Below are positions 42,647 to 50,645 of a DNA stretch of 64,000 nucleotides, in pieces. The DNA lies in contig NZ_VOQS01000005.1 in the NCBI RefSeq assembly GCF_007995085.1, positions 1,240,001 to 1,304,000 on the forward strand, in the 5' to 3' direction. The translations under genes and the position numbers were made by a program. The notes under the pieces were generated by a model, which did no database searches, was not told where the DNA came from, and saw only the letters and a program-made list of their open reading frames with translations. Source of the stretch: Paraburkholderia azotifigens (lineage in GTDB: Bacteria > Pseudomonadota > Gammaproteobacteria > Burkholderiales > Burkholderiaceae). Numbering within the stretch: position 1 is the stretch's first letter; every line of letters starts with the position of its first letter.

Positions 42647-43660
42647 TCAAAACGCGCTGCGATACGCGTAGAGGCCAGGCAAGCCGCCCGTCATCAGGAA
42701 CAGCACCTTTGCGCCCGGCGCGAACATCCTGTTTCTGATGTCGTGCAGCAGGCCCGCAAATGCCTTGCCGCTATACACGGGATCGAGCAGCAAGCCTTCC
42801 GTGCTGGCCAGAAGCCGCACGGCTTCGCGCATCGCATCGGTGGGAATGCCGTATCCCTCGCCGCGCTGCCCGTCCGCAACGATGACGCTCTCGTCCGGAA
42901 GCATCGCTCCCGGCTGAAGCAGCGCCAGCGTTTCCTGCGCCTTCAGCCGCGTGTTGGACAAGGTGTTCTCGTGAGTCGCCAGCACGTTGCAGGCAACGAC
43001 ACGCGCGGGGTCTTCCCTCATCGACAGCAGACCCGCGACGAGACCCGCTTGCGTGCCGCCGCTGCCGTTGGGCAACGCAATGCGATCGAATGACATGTGT
43101 GCCGCGCGCGCCTGCTCGAGAATCTCCGCGGCGCACGCCGCATAGCCGAGATTGCCGACCGCAGACGAGCCGCCCAACGGCGCGAGATATACCGTGCGTC
43201 CGGACTTGCGCAATTCGTCCGCGCGATGCTGCGCGAACGCCATTGCGTCGGCATTGCCGGGCAGATCATGGATGCGAGCGCCAAACAGTTCGTCGAGCAG
43301 TACGTTGCCGTTATGAACATAGGCGTCGTCGTCGCGCGGCACCGTGCGGGTCAGCACGATTTCGCATGCAAGCCCCGCCCGCGCCGCCGCTGCCGCTGTG
43401 AGCCGCGCGTGGTTCGACTGGCGTGCGCCAACCGTGACGATTGTGTCCGCGCCTTGTGCGAGCGCTTCGCCTAACAGGAACTCCAGCTTCCTCAGCTTGC
43501 TGCCGCCGCCGCCGAGACCCATCAGGTCATCACGCTTGACGTAGATATCCACGTCGCCCATCCGCTCGCTCAAACGGCTGAGGTGCTGGATCGGCGTCGG
43601 GCCTTCCGTCAGCTGGTAGCGGGGAAATGCGGTGAGATCGAGAGAAGGTGAGATCGACAT
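42647..43660 (-). CDS. dcyD: D-cysteine desulfhydrase / ACC-deaminase-family PLP enzyme
   Basis: A 337-residue PLP enzyme of the D-cysteine desulfhydrase/ACC deaminase group. It would convert D-cysteine to pyruvate, sulfide and ammonia. FPRYQLTEGPTPIQHLSRL opens the family pattern. GGGGSKLRKLEFLLGEAL contains the PLP-binding lysine, VGARQSNHARLTAAAAA the substrate-binding SNH, and PNGSGGTQAGLVAGL the phosphate-binding loop. GLLLDPVYSGKAFAGL lies near the end. True ACC deaminases differ around the lysine (GGNKTRKLEY) and in the active-site tyrosine environment, so desulfhydrase is favoured. The ATG at 43660 follows GGGAG. It is divergent from the bufferin cluster and shares the control region with it. 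Sulfide release next to copper-chelating peptides is notable, though a link is only inferred. Confidence 0.8.
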   Translation of the reverse strand: MSISPSLDLTAFPRYQLTEGPTPIQHLSRLSERMGDVDIYVKRDDLMGLGGGGSKLRKLEFLLGEALAQGADTIVTVGARQSNHARLTAAAAARAGLACEIVLTRTVPRDDDAYVHNGNVLLDELFGARIHDLPGNADAMAFAQHRADELRKSGRTVYLAPLGGSSAVGNLGYAACAAEILEQARAAHMSFDRIALPNGSGGTQAGLVAGLLSMREDPARVVACNVLATHENTLSNTRLKAQETLALLQPGAMLPDESVIVADGQRGEGYGIPTDAMREAVRLLASTEGLLLDPVYSGKAFAGLLHDIRNRMFAPGAKVLFLMTGGLPGLYAYRSAF

Positions 43661-43899
43661 GCAGCTGGCTCCCGTAATCGGCATCGTTCGTCGCGCCGAT
43701 GTTAGCGCATCGTCGAGCGCCTCGCTTGCCGCGACCAACTGACATCAATGCTTGCATATATTGAACATCGGGAAACAGTCGATGAAGTGTTTGCTCTCCT
43801 TTGACCACGCATTCGCACGCGCATTGCCCGGCTTGCTGCTGCCCATCCAGTCTTCCAGCGGATTGCTCGCATTTCATTCGATCTCTCTTCGCCATTTAT

Positions 43900-43983
43900 A
43901 TCGCACGCGATTTACGCGTACTCGATTGACAAATGAGGAAAGCCAGGTATCATGGCGCATCAGATTACATCGCATCCGATTTA
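43900..43983 (+). promoter_or_regulatory. Promoter of the bufferin cluster with flanking 15-bp repeats
   Basis: A sigma-70-like promoter, TTGACA (43926-43931), 16 bases, TATCAT (43948-43953), faces the bufA1 gene about 70 bases downstream. It is bracketed by two 15-base direct repeats, ATCGCACGCGATTTA (43900-43914) and ATCGCATCCGATTTA (43969-43983). They differ at two positions and each contains a small ATCG/CGAT palindrome. Their position before the -35 and just after the -10 is typical for a repressor that loops or blocks the promoter. The regulator is not encoded next to it. The surrounding 361-base gap (43661-44021) is otherwise without genes. Confidence 0.6.
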
Positions 43984-44021
43984 AATTAGCGCCTCTTCAC
44001 TGACACCAACCGGAGATCCCT

Positions 44022-44300
44022 ATGAAAAGCACTCGCGCAGCACTCGCCGCCACCTTCGCCCTTTCCCTCACCGTACTCGCGACGGGCGCCCATGCCGGAG
44101 ACGCGCAGCCCAAGCCGCAGGAAAAATGCTTCGGCGTGTCGCTCGCCGGCAAGAACGATTGCGCCGCGGGCGCGGGTACGAGCTGCGCGGGCACGTCGAA
44201 GGTCGACTATCAGGGCGACGCATTCGTGATGGTCGACAAGGGCACGTGCACCCAGATCAAGACGCCGAAGGGCTTCGGCTCGCTGAAGGCGAAGTCGTGA
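44022..44300 (+). CDS. bufA1: BufA1-type bufferin precursor (DUF2282)
   Basis: A 92-residue precursor of a bufferin, a periplasmic copper-binding peptide whose cysteines are modified by an MNIO enzyme. A Sec signal peptide covers residues 1-25 (cleavage after AHA). The mature peptide has four cysteines (36, 47, 55, 76) in the DUF2282 core [25 protein letters not shown], and the aspartate-rich [14 protein letters not shown] segment follows. In described relatives the two central cysteines become thiooxazoles. Here those would be C47 and C55. It is the first gene of the cluster and follows a good promoter. Its stop codon touches the start of the DoxX gene. Function as a copper chelator is inferred from the family. 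Confidence 0.88.
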   Translation: MKSTRAALAATFALSLTVLATGAHAGDAQPKPQEKCFGVSLAGKNDCAAGAGTSCAGTSKVDYQGDAFVMVDKGTCTQIKTPKGFGSLKAKS

Positions 44301-44797
44301 TGATGCACGCCGAAACGCACGAGACTCGCGTGTCGCGAGCGAAACGCAGCGGCCTCGCTGCACCCGGCGCGACGATAGCCGCGCGTATGCCGCGCGCGCT
44401 GCCGCCCGCCTTGTTGCTGCTCGTTGCGCGCGTCGGCATTGCGGCCACCTTCTTCCTGTCGGGACGCACGAAAGTGTCGGGCCTGCTGACGATCAAGCCG
44501 TCGACCTACGCGCTGTTCAGCTCGGAATACGCGTTGCCGCTGATTCCGCCCGAACTGGCCGCGCATCTCGCCACTTACGCGGAGCATTTATGTCCGCTCC
44601 TGCTCGTGCTCGGACTGTTCACGCGGTCCGCCGCGTTCGTACTGCTCGGCATGACGGCCGTGATCGAAATCTTTGTCTATCCGGACGCATGGCCGACGCA
44701 TCTGACCTGGGCGGGCCTGCTTCTGCCGCTGATCGCCAACGGCGCGGGCACATGGTCGCTCGATCATCTGCTCGGCCGTTCGCGAACGACGCACTGA
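44300..44797 (+). CDS. DoxX-family membrane protein of the bufferin cluster
   Basis: A 165-residue inner-membrane protein with four predicted helices (about residues 38-56, 78-98, 105-122 and 130-150) and the DoxX pattern [23 protein letters not shown] and [31 protein letters not shown]. DoxX proteins are regular companions of bufferin operons, but their job there is not known. A redox or quinone link has been suggested for the family. The start ATG at 44300 shares a base with the bufA1 stop codon. A second ATG follows directly, so coupling with bufA1 is tight. The N-terminal ~35 residues are polar and cytoplasmic. Confidence 0.82.
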   Translation: MMHAETHETRVSRAKRSGLAAPGATIAARMPRALPPALLLLVARVGIAATFFLSGRTKVSGLLTIKPSTYALFSSEYALPLIPPELAAHLATYAEHLCPLLLVLGLFTRSAAFVLLGMTAVIEIFVYPDAWPTHLTWAGLLLPLIANGAGTWSLDHLLGRSRTTH

Positions 44798-44856
44798 CCG
44801 CAACGCAATCTTCACTTAACGACAGCGAGGCTTTGCAGCCTCCAGGCAAAAACACT

Positions 44857-45630
44857 ATGCGCATTTCTTCGACTCTGACTCTCGTCGCAGCCGCCCTTGC
44901 CGTTTCCGGCTCGGCCTTCGCCGCAACACCCGATGCACCCGATGTACCCACGGGCGCGAAGAACATCGTGATCGTGCACGGCGCGTTCACCGACGGCTCC
45001 GGCTGGCGCGCGGTGCACGACATTCTGATTCATAAGGGCTACAACGTCCGCATCGTCCAGCCGCCGATGACGACGTTCGAAGGCGACGTCGCGGCGACCA
45101 GCAACGCCGTGATCGGACAGACTGGTCCCGTCGTGCTCGTTGGTCATGGCTACGGCGGCGCCGTCATCACGGAAGCGGGCGCGCGCCCCAAGGTCAAGGC
45201 GCTCGTCTATGTCGCCGCGTTCGAGCCGGACGTCGGCGAAAGCGTGACGCAGCTGGCCGGTTCGATGCCGAAGCTCACGGACGGCGTGCGCATGACGATC
45301 GACGGTCACTACTACTTCGACCCAGCGAAGTACGGCACCGATTACGCAGGCGATCTCGTCTCGAACCGCACCGACTTCATGGCCGTCTCGCAGGTGCCCG
45401 CCACCGTCGCGACGTTCGCGTCGGCGCCGTATTCCGTCGCATGGCACAACAAGCCGACCTACGGCATCGTCGCGACCGACGACCGCGTCATCAACCCGGA
45501 CCTGCAACGCTGGATGTACAAGCGCGCCGGTTCGAAGGTGACGGAAGTGAAGGCAAGCCACGCGATCGAGATCTCACAGCCGGAAGCCGTCGCGAAGGTC
45601 ATCGAAGAAGCGGCTTTGCACGCGAAATAA
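44857..45630 (+). CDS. Exported alpha/beta hydrolase-like protein without nucleophile
   Basis: A 257-residue protein with a signal peptide (residues 1-22, cleavage near AFA). The fold is an alpha/beta hydrolase of the EstC-like type: IVIVHGAFTDGSGWRAVHDIL with the HGAF oxyanion loop, then VVLVGHGYGGAVITEAG. The nucleophile elbow, normally GHSYGG, reads GHGYGG here (glycine 98, codon GGC), so the catalytic serine is gone. The aspartate (ATDDRVINP) and histidine (KASHAIEISQPE) of the triad remain. It lies between the DoxX and BufA2 genes in the same direction, 59 and 52 bases away. It is probably a binding or scaffold protein, or an enzyme using another mechanism. Its presence in a bufferin operon is unusual to my knowledge. 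Confidence 0.82.
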   Translation: MRISSTLTLVAAALAVSGSAFAATPDAPDVPTGAKNIVIVHGAFTDGSGWRAVHDILIHKGYNVRIVQPPMTTFEGDVAATSNAVIGQTGPVVLVGHGYGGAVITEAGARPKVKALVYVAAFEPDVGESVTQLAGSMPKLTDGVRMTIDGHYYFDPAKYGTDYAGDLVSNRTDFMAVSQVPATVATFASAPYSVAWHNKPTYGIVATDDRVINPDLQRWMYKRAGSKVTEVKASHAIEISQPEAVAKVIEEAALHAK

Positions 45631-45682
45631 ACATCACGGTTTTTCCAGCCACATTCTTCTCAACCACCCAAGGAGCAACCTC

Positions 45683-45952
45683 ATGAACAGCAACGTCAAA
45701 TCCCGCGTCAGCTTCGCCGCAGCCGCGGCCCTTCTCGCGCTCGCCTCGGCGACCGTCGCGACCTCCGCGAACGCCGCTACGGGCGAGCAGCCCGGCCGCT
45801 GCTACGGCGTCAATGCGTGCAAGGGCCAGGCGCTGTGCGCGACGGCTCATAACGACTGCAAGGGCCTCAACAGCTGCAAGGGCAAGGGCGTGGTCGTCAA
45901 GACGCCGAGCGAGTGCCTCGCGCTCGGCGGCACGCTGACCGAACCGAAGTAA
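45683..45952 (+). CDS. bufA2: BufA2-type bufferin precursor
   Basis: An 89-residue precursor with a Sec signal peptide (residues 1-31, cleavage near ANA) and a six-cysteine mature peptide (40, 46, 52, 59, 65, 78). The core has a repeated CKG theme: CYGVNACKG, then NDCKGLNSCKGKG, then PSECLALGG. This matches the second bufferin class, distinct from DUF2282. AAGGAG lies eight bases before the ATG. The modifying enzyme genes start after a 30-base hairpin, so this precursor is probably expressed more strongly than the enzymes. Which cysteines are modified cannot be read directly. The paired CKG repeats are the best candidates. Copper binding is inferred from the family. Confidence 0.85.
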   Translation: MNSNVKSRVSFAAAAALLALASATVATSANAATGEQPGRCYGVNACKGQALCATAHNDCKGLNSCKGKGVVVKTPSECLALGGTLTEPK

Positions 45953-45960
45953 CGCTTTGC

Positions 45961-45990
45961 CGGGCTGCCCCAGCGTTTCGGGCCAGCCCG
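45961..45990 (+). promoter_or_regulatory. Intercistronic hairpin between bufA2 and bufB
   Basis: A stem of seven perfect pairs (CGGGCTG / CAGCCCG), extended after one mismatch by three more pairs, begins eight bases after the bufA2 stop codon. It is not followed by a T run. Hairpins in this position usually protect the upstream message from 3' decay or let only part of transcription through, giving excess precursor over enzyme. Confidence 0.6.
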
Positions 45991-46021
45991 TATGCCTACA
46001 CAACACCGCCGTGCGCGCACC

Positions 46022-46882
46022 ATGAATTCTTCCAATCCCCGTTTTGCAGGCTATGGTCTTGGCCTGCGCAAGGAACACTATCGCGACTTCCTCGAAACGG
46101 AGGTTCCCGTCGATTTCGTCGAAGTCATCTCCGAGAACTTCATGGTCGAAGGCGGTCAGCCGCGCGACATCCTGCGCCGCGTGCGCGAGCGGCACCCGGT
46201 CGTGCTGCATGGCGTGTCGATGTCGATCGGCTCGGCGGACGGCATCGACCGCGATTATCTGCGCCGTCTGAAATCACTCATCGGCGATATCGAGCCGCTG
46301 TTCGTCTCCGATCATCTGAGCTGGTCGCGCATCGGCCGCTTCAATTCGCACGACCTGCTGCCCGTTCCCTACACCGACGAGGCGCTCGCTACCGTGTGCG
46401 ACAACATCGATATCGCGCAGAATGCGCTCGGCCGCACGATGCTGTTCGAGAATCCATCGAGCTATCTCGCGTTCGAGGGCGCGACGATGACCGAATGGGA
46501 ATTCATTTCGGCGATGTCGAAGCGCACGGGTTGCGCCCTGCTGCTCGACGTGAACAATATTTTCGTGAGCGCGACGAATCATGGTTTCGACGCACTTGCG
46601 TATCTCGACGGACTGCCTGCCGATCGCGTGCATCAGATCCATCTCGCCGGACATTCGCAGGGTCGCGATCTGCTGATCGACACGCACGACAGCCCCGTGT
46701 GCGACGAAGTCTGGACGCTCTATGCGAACGCGATGGCGCGCCTCGGTCCCGTCGCGACGATGATCGAGCGTGACGGCAACGTGCCGCCGCTGAACGAACT
46801 GCTCCGGGAACTGTGGATCGCGCGCAAGCTCGGCACGCGCGCTGAACATGCGCAGGACCCGCGCATCGCGGAGGCCGCATGA
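46022..46882 (+). CDS. bufB: DUF692-family MNIO enzyme of the bufferin cluster
   Basis: A 286-residue multinuclear non-haem iron oxygenase that modifies cysteines of precursor peptides. The TIM-barrel signature residues are visible in order: DFVEVISENFM, VVLHGVSMSIGSADG, LFVSDHLSWS, MLFENPSSYLAF, CALLLDVNNIFVSATNHG, VHQIHLAGHSQ, IDTHDSPVCDEVW and MIERDGNVPPLNEL. These supply the histidine, aspartate and glutamate ligands for two or three irons. The start is uncertain: ATG at 46022 begins the conserved part, while an in-frame ATG at 45992 adds ten arginine-rich residues. Neither has a clear binding site, which suggests coupling or low expression. It overlaps the DUF2063 partner gene as ATGA. 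Confidence 0.9.
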   Translation: MNSSNPRFAGYGLGLRKEHYRDFLETEVPVDFVEVISENFMVEGGQPRDILRRVRERHPVVLHGVSMSIGSADGIDRDYLRRLKSLIGDIEPLFVSDHLSWSRIGRFNSHDLLPVPYTDEALATVCDNIDIAQNALGRTMLFENPSSYLAFEGATMTEWEFISAMSKRTGCALLLDVNNIFVSATNHGFDALAYLDGLPADRVHQIHLAGHSQGRDLLIDTHDSPVCDEVWTLYANAMARLGPVATMIERDGNVPPLNELLRELWIARKLGTRAEHAQDPRIAEAA

Positions 46883-47631
46883 CGCTCGCTGCGTGGCAAC
46901 AGGACTTCCGTACGTGGCTCACCGATGCATCGAAAGAAGCGGCATTCCGCGTGGGCGCCGATGCAATGCGCGGATTGTCGGTCTATCAGAACAACTATCG
47001 CGGGCAGCTGATCGAGTGTCTCGAAGATTCGTTTCCACGGGTACGGATGTTGCTCGGCGACGAGGCGTTTCTGCACGCGGCCATCACGCACGTCAACCAT
47101 CATCCGCCCCATGCATGGACGCTCGACGCCTATGCGGACGGCTTCGGCGACACGCTCAACGTGCTGTTTCCGCACAACCCTGACGTGCACGAACTCGCGT
47201 GGATCGAGCACGCGCTGACGGAGGCCTTCGTCGCGCACGACGCCGAACCACTGCCGCTCGACGCACTCGGTTCTGTCGACTGGGACGCGGCACGCCTGCG
47301 TTTCGCGCCATCGTTCAGGCACCGCATCGCGACCACCAATGCGGATAGCATCTGGACGGCGCTGTCCGGCAATGCCGAGCGGCCTGAAAGCGAAATGCTC
47401 CCGGAGCCTGGCGGGCTGATCGTCTGGCGCCGGCAATTCGTGTCGTGCCTGAAGCGCGCCGACGCCGCCGAGTACGAAGCGCTCCTTCATCTGCAGGAAA
47501 ACGCAAGCTTTGCAACACTATGCGGTCTGCTCGTCGGGCGTCTGGGTGAGGCGGACGGCGTAGCGAAAGCGGGCGCGCTGCTTGCGGAGTGGCTGGGCAG
47601 CGAGCTGATCGTCGGCGTGGACGGCGTCTGA
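46879..47631 (+). CDS. bufC: DUF2063-family partner of the MNIO enzyme
   Basis: A 250-residue protein of the HvfC/BufC type that recognises the precursor and delivers it to the MNIO enzyme. The N-terminal DUF2063 part reads WQQDFRTWLTDAS, then GLSVYQNNYRGQLIECLEDSFPRVRMLLGDEAFLHAAITHV and the HPPHAWTLDAYADGF loop. The C-terminal half is a winged-helix-like, RRE-related domain in this family. It overlaps bufB by four bases (ATGA), so the two are made in equal amounts as expected for a complex. It has to serve both the BufA1 and BufA2 precursors unless another partner exists elsewhere. Confidence 0.88.
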   Translation: MTLAAWQQDFRTWLTDASKEAAFRVGADAMRGLSVYQNNYRGQLIECLEDSFPRVRMLLGDEAFLHAAITHVNHHPPHAWTLDAYADGFGDTLNVLFPHNPDVHELAWIEHALTEAFVAHDAEPLPLDALGSVDWDAARLRFAPSFRHRIATTNADSIWTALSGNAERPESEMLPEPGGLIVWRRQFVSCLKRADAAEYEALLHLQENASFATLCGLLVGRLGEADGVAKAGALLAEWLGSELIVGVDGV

Positions 47632-47652
47632 GAAGCGCGATGCTGGCGCGAC

Positions 47653-47703
47653 GCATCAGCCGCATCAGCCGCGGCATCAGCCGCCGCATCAGCCGCATCA
47701 GGC
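47653..47703. repeat. GCATCAGCC short repeats after the bufferin cluster
   Basis: Five copies of GCATCAGCC (the last reads GCATCAGGC) start at 47653, 47662, 47674, 47686 and 47695. Spacing is 9 or 12 bases. They lie 22 bases after the bufC stop codon in a 181-base gap before the tautomerase gene, which has no other feature I can name. Confidence 0.8.
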
Positions 47704-47812
47704 AGGCAAGGTACAGGCTTTCGGTACGGAGCAGTCGTGCCGGGCAAGCGGCTTCTACCACAGGGCGTTCTGGCCAACGCCCGATTCGTCAACTACGATC
47801 GAAGGGAGCAAA

Positions 47813-48049
47813 ATGCCGATTGTCACCATCCAGGTCACGCGCGAAGGCACGAAGCCGGGCGCGGACTGCGTGAGCGCCGAGGAAAAAGCGCAGCTCATCA
47901 AAGGCGTGAGCCAGCTGTTGCTCGACGTGCTGCACAAGCCGCTGGAATCCACCTTCGTTGTGATCGAGGAGGTGCCGACGGAGAATTGGGGCTGGGGCGG
48001 TCTGCCCGCCCTGGAGTATCGAAAGCTCAAAGCATCGAAGCAAGCCTGA
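47813..48049 (+). CDS. Tautomerase (4-oxalocrotonate tautomerase family)
   Basis: A 78-residue tautomerase. After removal of the initiator methionine, the catalytic proline is the first residue ([12 protein letters not shown]). The family pattern [39 protein letters not shown] follows, including the arginine/tryptophan region (ENWGWGG). It is slightly longer than the 62-residue prototype and close to the YusQ/YrdN-like group. The ATG follows AAGGGAG. The Ohr gene follows 47 bases downstream on the same strand and may be cotranscribed. The substrate is unknown. Some members isomerise or dehalogenate unsaturated acids. Confidence 0.85.
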   Translation: MPIVTIQVTREGTKPGADCVSAEEKAQLIKGVSQLLLDVLHKPLESTFVVIEEVPTENWGWGGLPALEYRKLKASKQA

Positions 48050-48096
48050 CCCGCAGTCTTCCAACAACGCGTAGGACTTCATCGAAGGAGTTTGCC

Positions 48097-48522
48097 ATGT
48101 CGCTCGAAAAGGCCCTTTACACAGCACACGCAACCGCAACGGGTGGCCGCGACGGCCGCGCGACCGTGCCGGAAGCCGGCCTCGATTTCAAGCTCACAAC
48201 GCCGAAGGAACTGGGCGGCGGGGGCGGCGCCGGCGCCAATCCCGAACAGCTGTTCGCGGCCGGCTATAGCGCGTGCTTCATCGGCGCGATGAAATTCGTT
48301 GCCGCACGGGACAAGATCGCGATGCCCGCCGATGCGTCGATCGACAGCAGCGTCGGTATCGGGCCGATTCCGAATGGCTTCGGCATTGAAGTCGCGATGA
48401 AAATCTCATTGCCTGGTATGGACCGTGATGCCGCGCAGGACCTGATCAACAAGGCTCACATCGTGTGCCCGTATTCGAACGCGACACGCAACAACATCGA
48501 CGTGAAACTGACGCTGGCTTAA
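48097..48522 (+). CDS. ohr: Organic hydroperoxide resistance protein
   Basis: A 141-residue OsmC/Ohr-family thiol peroxidase that reduces organic hydroperoxides with lipoylated partners. Both catalytic cysteines are present in their motifs: the peroxidatic one in [16 protein letters not shown] and the resolving one in [17 protein letters not shown]. The N-terminus ([28 protein letters not shown]) matches Ohr rather than OsmC. The ATG at 48097 follows GAAGGAG, and longer in-frame sequence belongs to the tautomerase region. A hairpin terminator follows. No OhrR-type repressor is adjacent. Confidence 0.92.
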   Translation: MSLEKALYTAHATATGGRDGRATVPEAGLDFKLTTPKELGGGGGAGANPEQLFAAGYSACFIGAMKFVAARDKIAMPADASIDSSVGIGPIPNGFGIEVAMKISLPGMDRDAAQDLINKAHIVCPYSNATRNNIDVKLTLA

Positions 48523-48544
48523 CACTGCGCATTCATGTATGAAC

Positions 48545-48573
48545 GCTGGCCGCAATGGCGAATTGCGGCCAGC
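48545..48573 (+). terminator. Terminator after ohr
   Basis: A perfect 12-base stem (GCTGGCCGCAAT / ATTGCGGCCAGC) with a five-base loop lies 23 bases after the ohr stop codon. A TTTT run follows nine bases later, making it a plausible intrinsic terminator. Confidence 0.7.
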
Positions 48574-48598
48574 ATTATCCTTTTGCCGCAACCCGCGT

Positions 48599-48796
48599 TC
48601 AGTCGAGCAGGTCGTTCACGACAGCGGGGCTGTGCGAGTCCATCCAGTCGTATGAGTCGCTGAAGTGCGCCCACGCCCAGTTGCGCGGTACAGCGGCCGC
48701 TTGTGCCTTATCGTTCGATACCGTTTCAACGCGTGCACGTACACCCGCGCCGCAGTGGTCGTCGATATTGCGGAAGTTCAAAGATTCGCGCTTCAT
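48599..48796 (-). CDS. Small hypothetical protein
   Basis: A 65-residue frame with GAGGA seven bases before the ATG at 48796. The sequence is polar with tryptophan and aspartate/histidine-rich patches (NWAWAHFSDSYDWMDSHSPAV), unlike the arginine/alanine-rich composition of shadow frames in this DNA. No signal peptide, helix bundle or known family is visible. It converges on ohr. I consider it a probable real small gene of unknown function. An alternative is a chance frame with a good binding site. Confidence 0.5.
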   Translation of the reverse strand: MKRESLNFRNIDDHCGAGVRARVETVSNDKAQAAAVPRNWAWAHFSDSYDWMDSHSPAVVNDLLD

Positions 48797-48973
48797 TGCA
48801 TGATCCTCAGTAGAGCCTGCCACGGCGTCGGGATGTTCAAACGCCGGCCTTTGACGTTAGGCTAACCCTACTCACGCGATCGACAAACCGGGCTGCATAG
48901 AATTCACAGTTTTCAAATCGGGAATAATGCCTGGAAGCGGCTTTACCTTCAGACCATTGCGCCAGACGCAAAA

Positions 48974-49000
48974 GCGCAGCCCTTAGGAAAAGGGCTGCGC
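48974..49000 (-). terminator. Terminator of the mmsA gene
   Basis: A perfect 11-base stem (GCGCAGCCCTT / AAGGGCTGCGC on the plus strand) with a five-base loop. On the minus strand it is followed directly by TTTT and lies 25 bases beyond the mmsA stop codon. Confidence 0.8.
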
Positions 49001-49025
49001 GATCAATGCGTCAGGTCGATACGGC

Positions 49026-50537
49026 TTACTTCGCGGTCGGCATCGCGAACTCGGCGCCCTTCTCGATGCTCTCCGACCAGCGCTGCATGATCGACTTCTG
49101 CTTCGTATAGAAGCGCACGCCCTCTTCGCCGTAAGCATGCGTGTCGCCGAACAGGCTGCGCTTCCAGCCGCCGAAACCGTGCCACGCCATCGGCACGGGA
49201 ATCGGCACGTTGATGCCGACCATGCCCACTTCGATGCGGCGGCCGAACTCGCGCGCAATGTGACCGTCGCTCGTGAAGCACGCGACGCCGTTGCCGAACT
49301 CATGCGCGTTGATCAGTTCGACGGCTTCCGTGAAGTCCTTCACGCGCACGCACGCGAGCACCGGGCCGAAGATTTCTTCCTTGTAGATGCGCATCTCCGG
49401 CGTCACGTTGTCGAACAGCGTACCGCCCGTGAAGAAGCCGTCTTCGTGACCGGCCACCTTCAGACCGCGACCGTCGACGACGAGCGTCGCGCCTTCTTTC
49501 ACGCCCTCGGCGATATAGCCTTCGATCCGCTCCAGCGCCTGGCGCGTGACGATCGGGCCCATTTCGGCATCGGCTTCCATGCCGTTCTTCACGATCAGCG
49601 TGCGGGCGCGCTCGGCGAGTCGCGGCATGATCCGGTCGGCGACATCGCCGACCAGCAGCGCAACCGAGATCGCCATGCAACGCTCGCCCGCCGAGCCGTA
49701 GGCGGCGCCGATCAGCGCGTGGATGGCCTTGTCGAGATCGGCGTCGGGCATCACCACCATGTGGTTCTTCGCGCCGCCCAGCGCCTGCACGCGCTTGCCG
49801 TGCTTCGCGCCCGTCTCGTAGATGTAGTTCGCGATCGGCGTCGAACCGACGAAGCTCACCGCCTTCACATCGGGATGCGTGAGCAGCGCGTCGACGACGA
49901 CCTTGTCGCCCTGGACGACATTGAACACGCCATCGGGCAGGCCGGCTTCTTTCAGCAGTTCAGCCATGAAGAGCGCCGCCGAGGGATCGCGCTCGCTCGG
50001 CTTGAGGATGAACGTATTGCCCGTCGCGATCGCGACCGGGAACATCCAGCACGGCACCATGCACGGAAAATTGAACGGCGTGATGCCCGCGACGACACCC
50101 AGCGGCTGACGCATCGTCCAGTTGTCGATGCCCGTCGACACCTGTTCGGTGTAATCGCCCTTCAGCAGCTGCGGAATGCCGCACGCAAACTCGATCACGT
50201 CGATGCCGCGCGACACTTCGCCCTGCGCATCCGAGAACACCTTGCCGTGCTCCGCCGTGATGATCGCGGCGAGTTCGTCGCGATGACGGTTCATCAGTTC
50301 GAGGAAACGCAGCATGACGCGCGCACGCCGGATGGGCGGCGTATCGGCCCACTTCGGAAACGCGGATTTCGCGCTCGCGACGGCCGCTTCGACATCGGCG
50401 GCTTCGCCCAGCAGCAGCTTACGGGCTCTCGCGCCCGTCGCCGGGTTGAACACGGCCTGGCTACGGCTTCCCGTTCCCTCGGCCCGCTGCCCGTGAATGA
50501 AATGACCTACGTCTGCGCTGTCGGTATAGGCTTGCAT
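49026..50537 (-). CDS. mmsA: Methylmalonate-semialdehyde dehydrogenase (CoA-acylating)
   Basis: A 503-residue aldehyde dehydrogenase of the MmsA type, which converts (methyl)malonate semialdehyde to propionyl- or acetyl-CoA with NAD and CoA in valine, beta-alanine and inositol breakdown. Features are the NAD-binding [25 protein letters not shown], the [13 protein letters not shown] turn, [15 protein letters not shown], and the catalytic cysteine in [13 protein letters not shown]. The C-terminal EIFGPVL and [11 protein letters not shown] match MmsA closely. A very strong binding site (GAAGGAGGAG) marks the ATG at 50537. A LysR gene is divergent, so control by that regulator is likely. The usual partner mmsB is not next to it. 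Confidence 0.92.
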   Translation of the reverse strand: MQAYTDSADVGHFIHGQRAEGTGSRSQAVFNPATGARARKLLLGEAADVEAAVASAKSAFPKWADTPPIRRARVMLRFLELMNRHRDELAAIITAEHGKVFSDAQGEVSRGIDVIEFACGIPQLLKGDYTEQVSTGIDNWTMRQPLGVVAGITPFNFPCMVPCWMFPVAIATGNTFILKPSERDPSAALFMAELLKEAGLPDGVFNVVQGDKVVVDALLTHPDVKAVSFVGSTPIANYIYETGAKHGKRVQALGGAKNHMVVMPDADLDKAIHALIGAAYGSAGERCMAISVALLVGDVADRIMPRLAERARTLIVKNGMEADAEMGPIVTRQALERIEGYIAEGVKEGATLVVDGRGLKVAGHEDGFFTGGTLFDNVTPEMRIYKEEIFGPVLACVRVKDFTEAVELINAHEFGNGVACFTSDGHIAREFGRRIEVGMVGINVPIPVPMAWHGFGGWKRSLFGDTHAYGEEGVRFYTKQKSIMQRWSESIEKGAEFAMPTAK

Positions 50538-50645
50538 GTCGGCTCCTCCTTCGTGATTGACGTTGATCGAAGTGTAGAAAGCAGCGGACACGCTGGAAAG
50601 AGGCTACCATTGAACTCAATGTTTTCTATCGTGAACAATGAGTGT

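Noticed and set aside
47653..47703. A CRISPR-like array
   Set aside because: The repeats are only 9 bases and the spacing is 0-3 bases, so there are no spacers. No cas genes are present.
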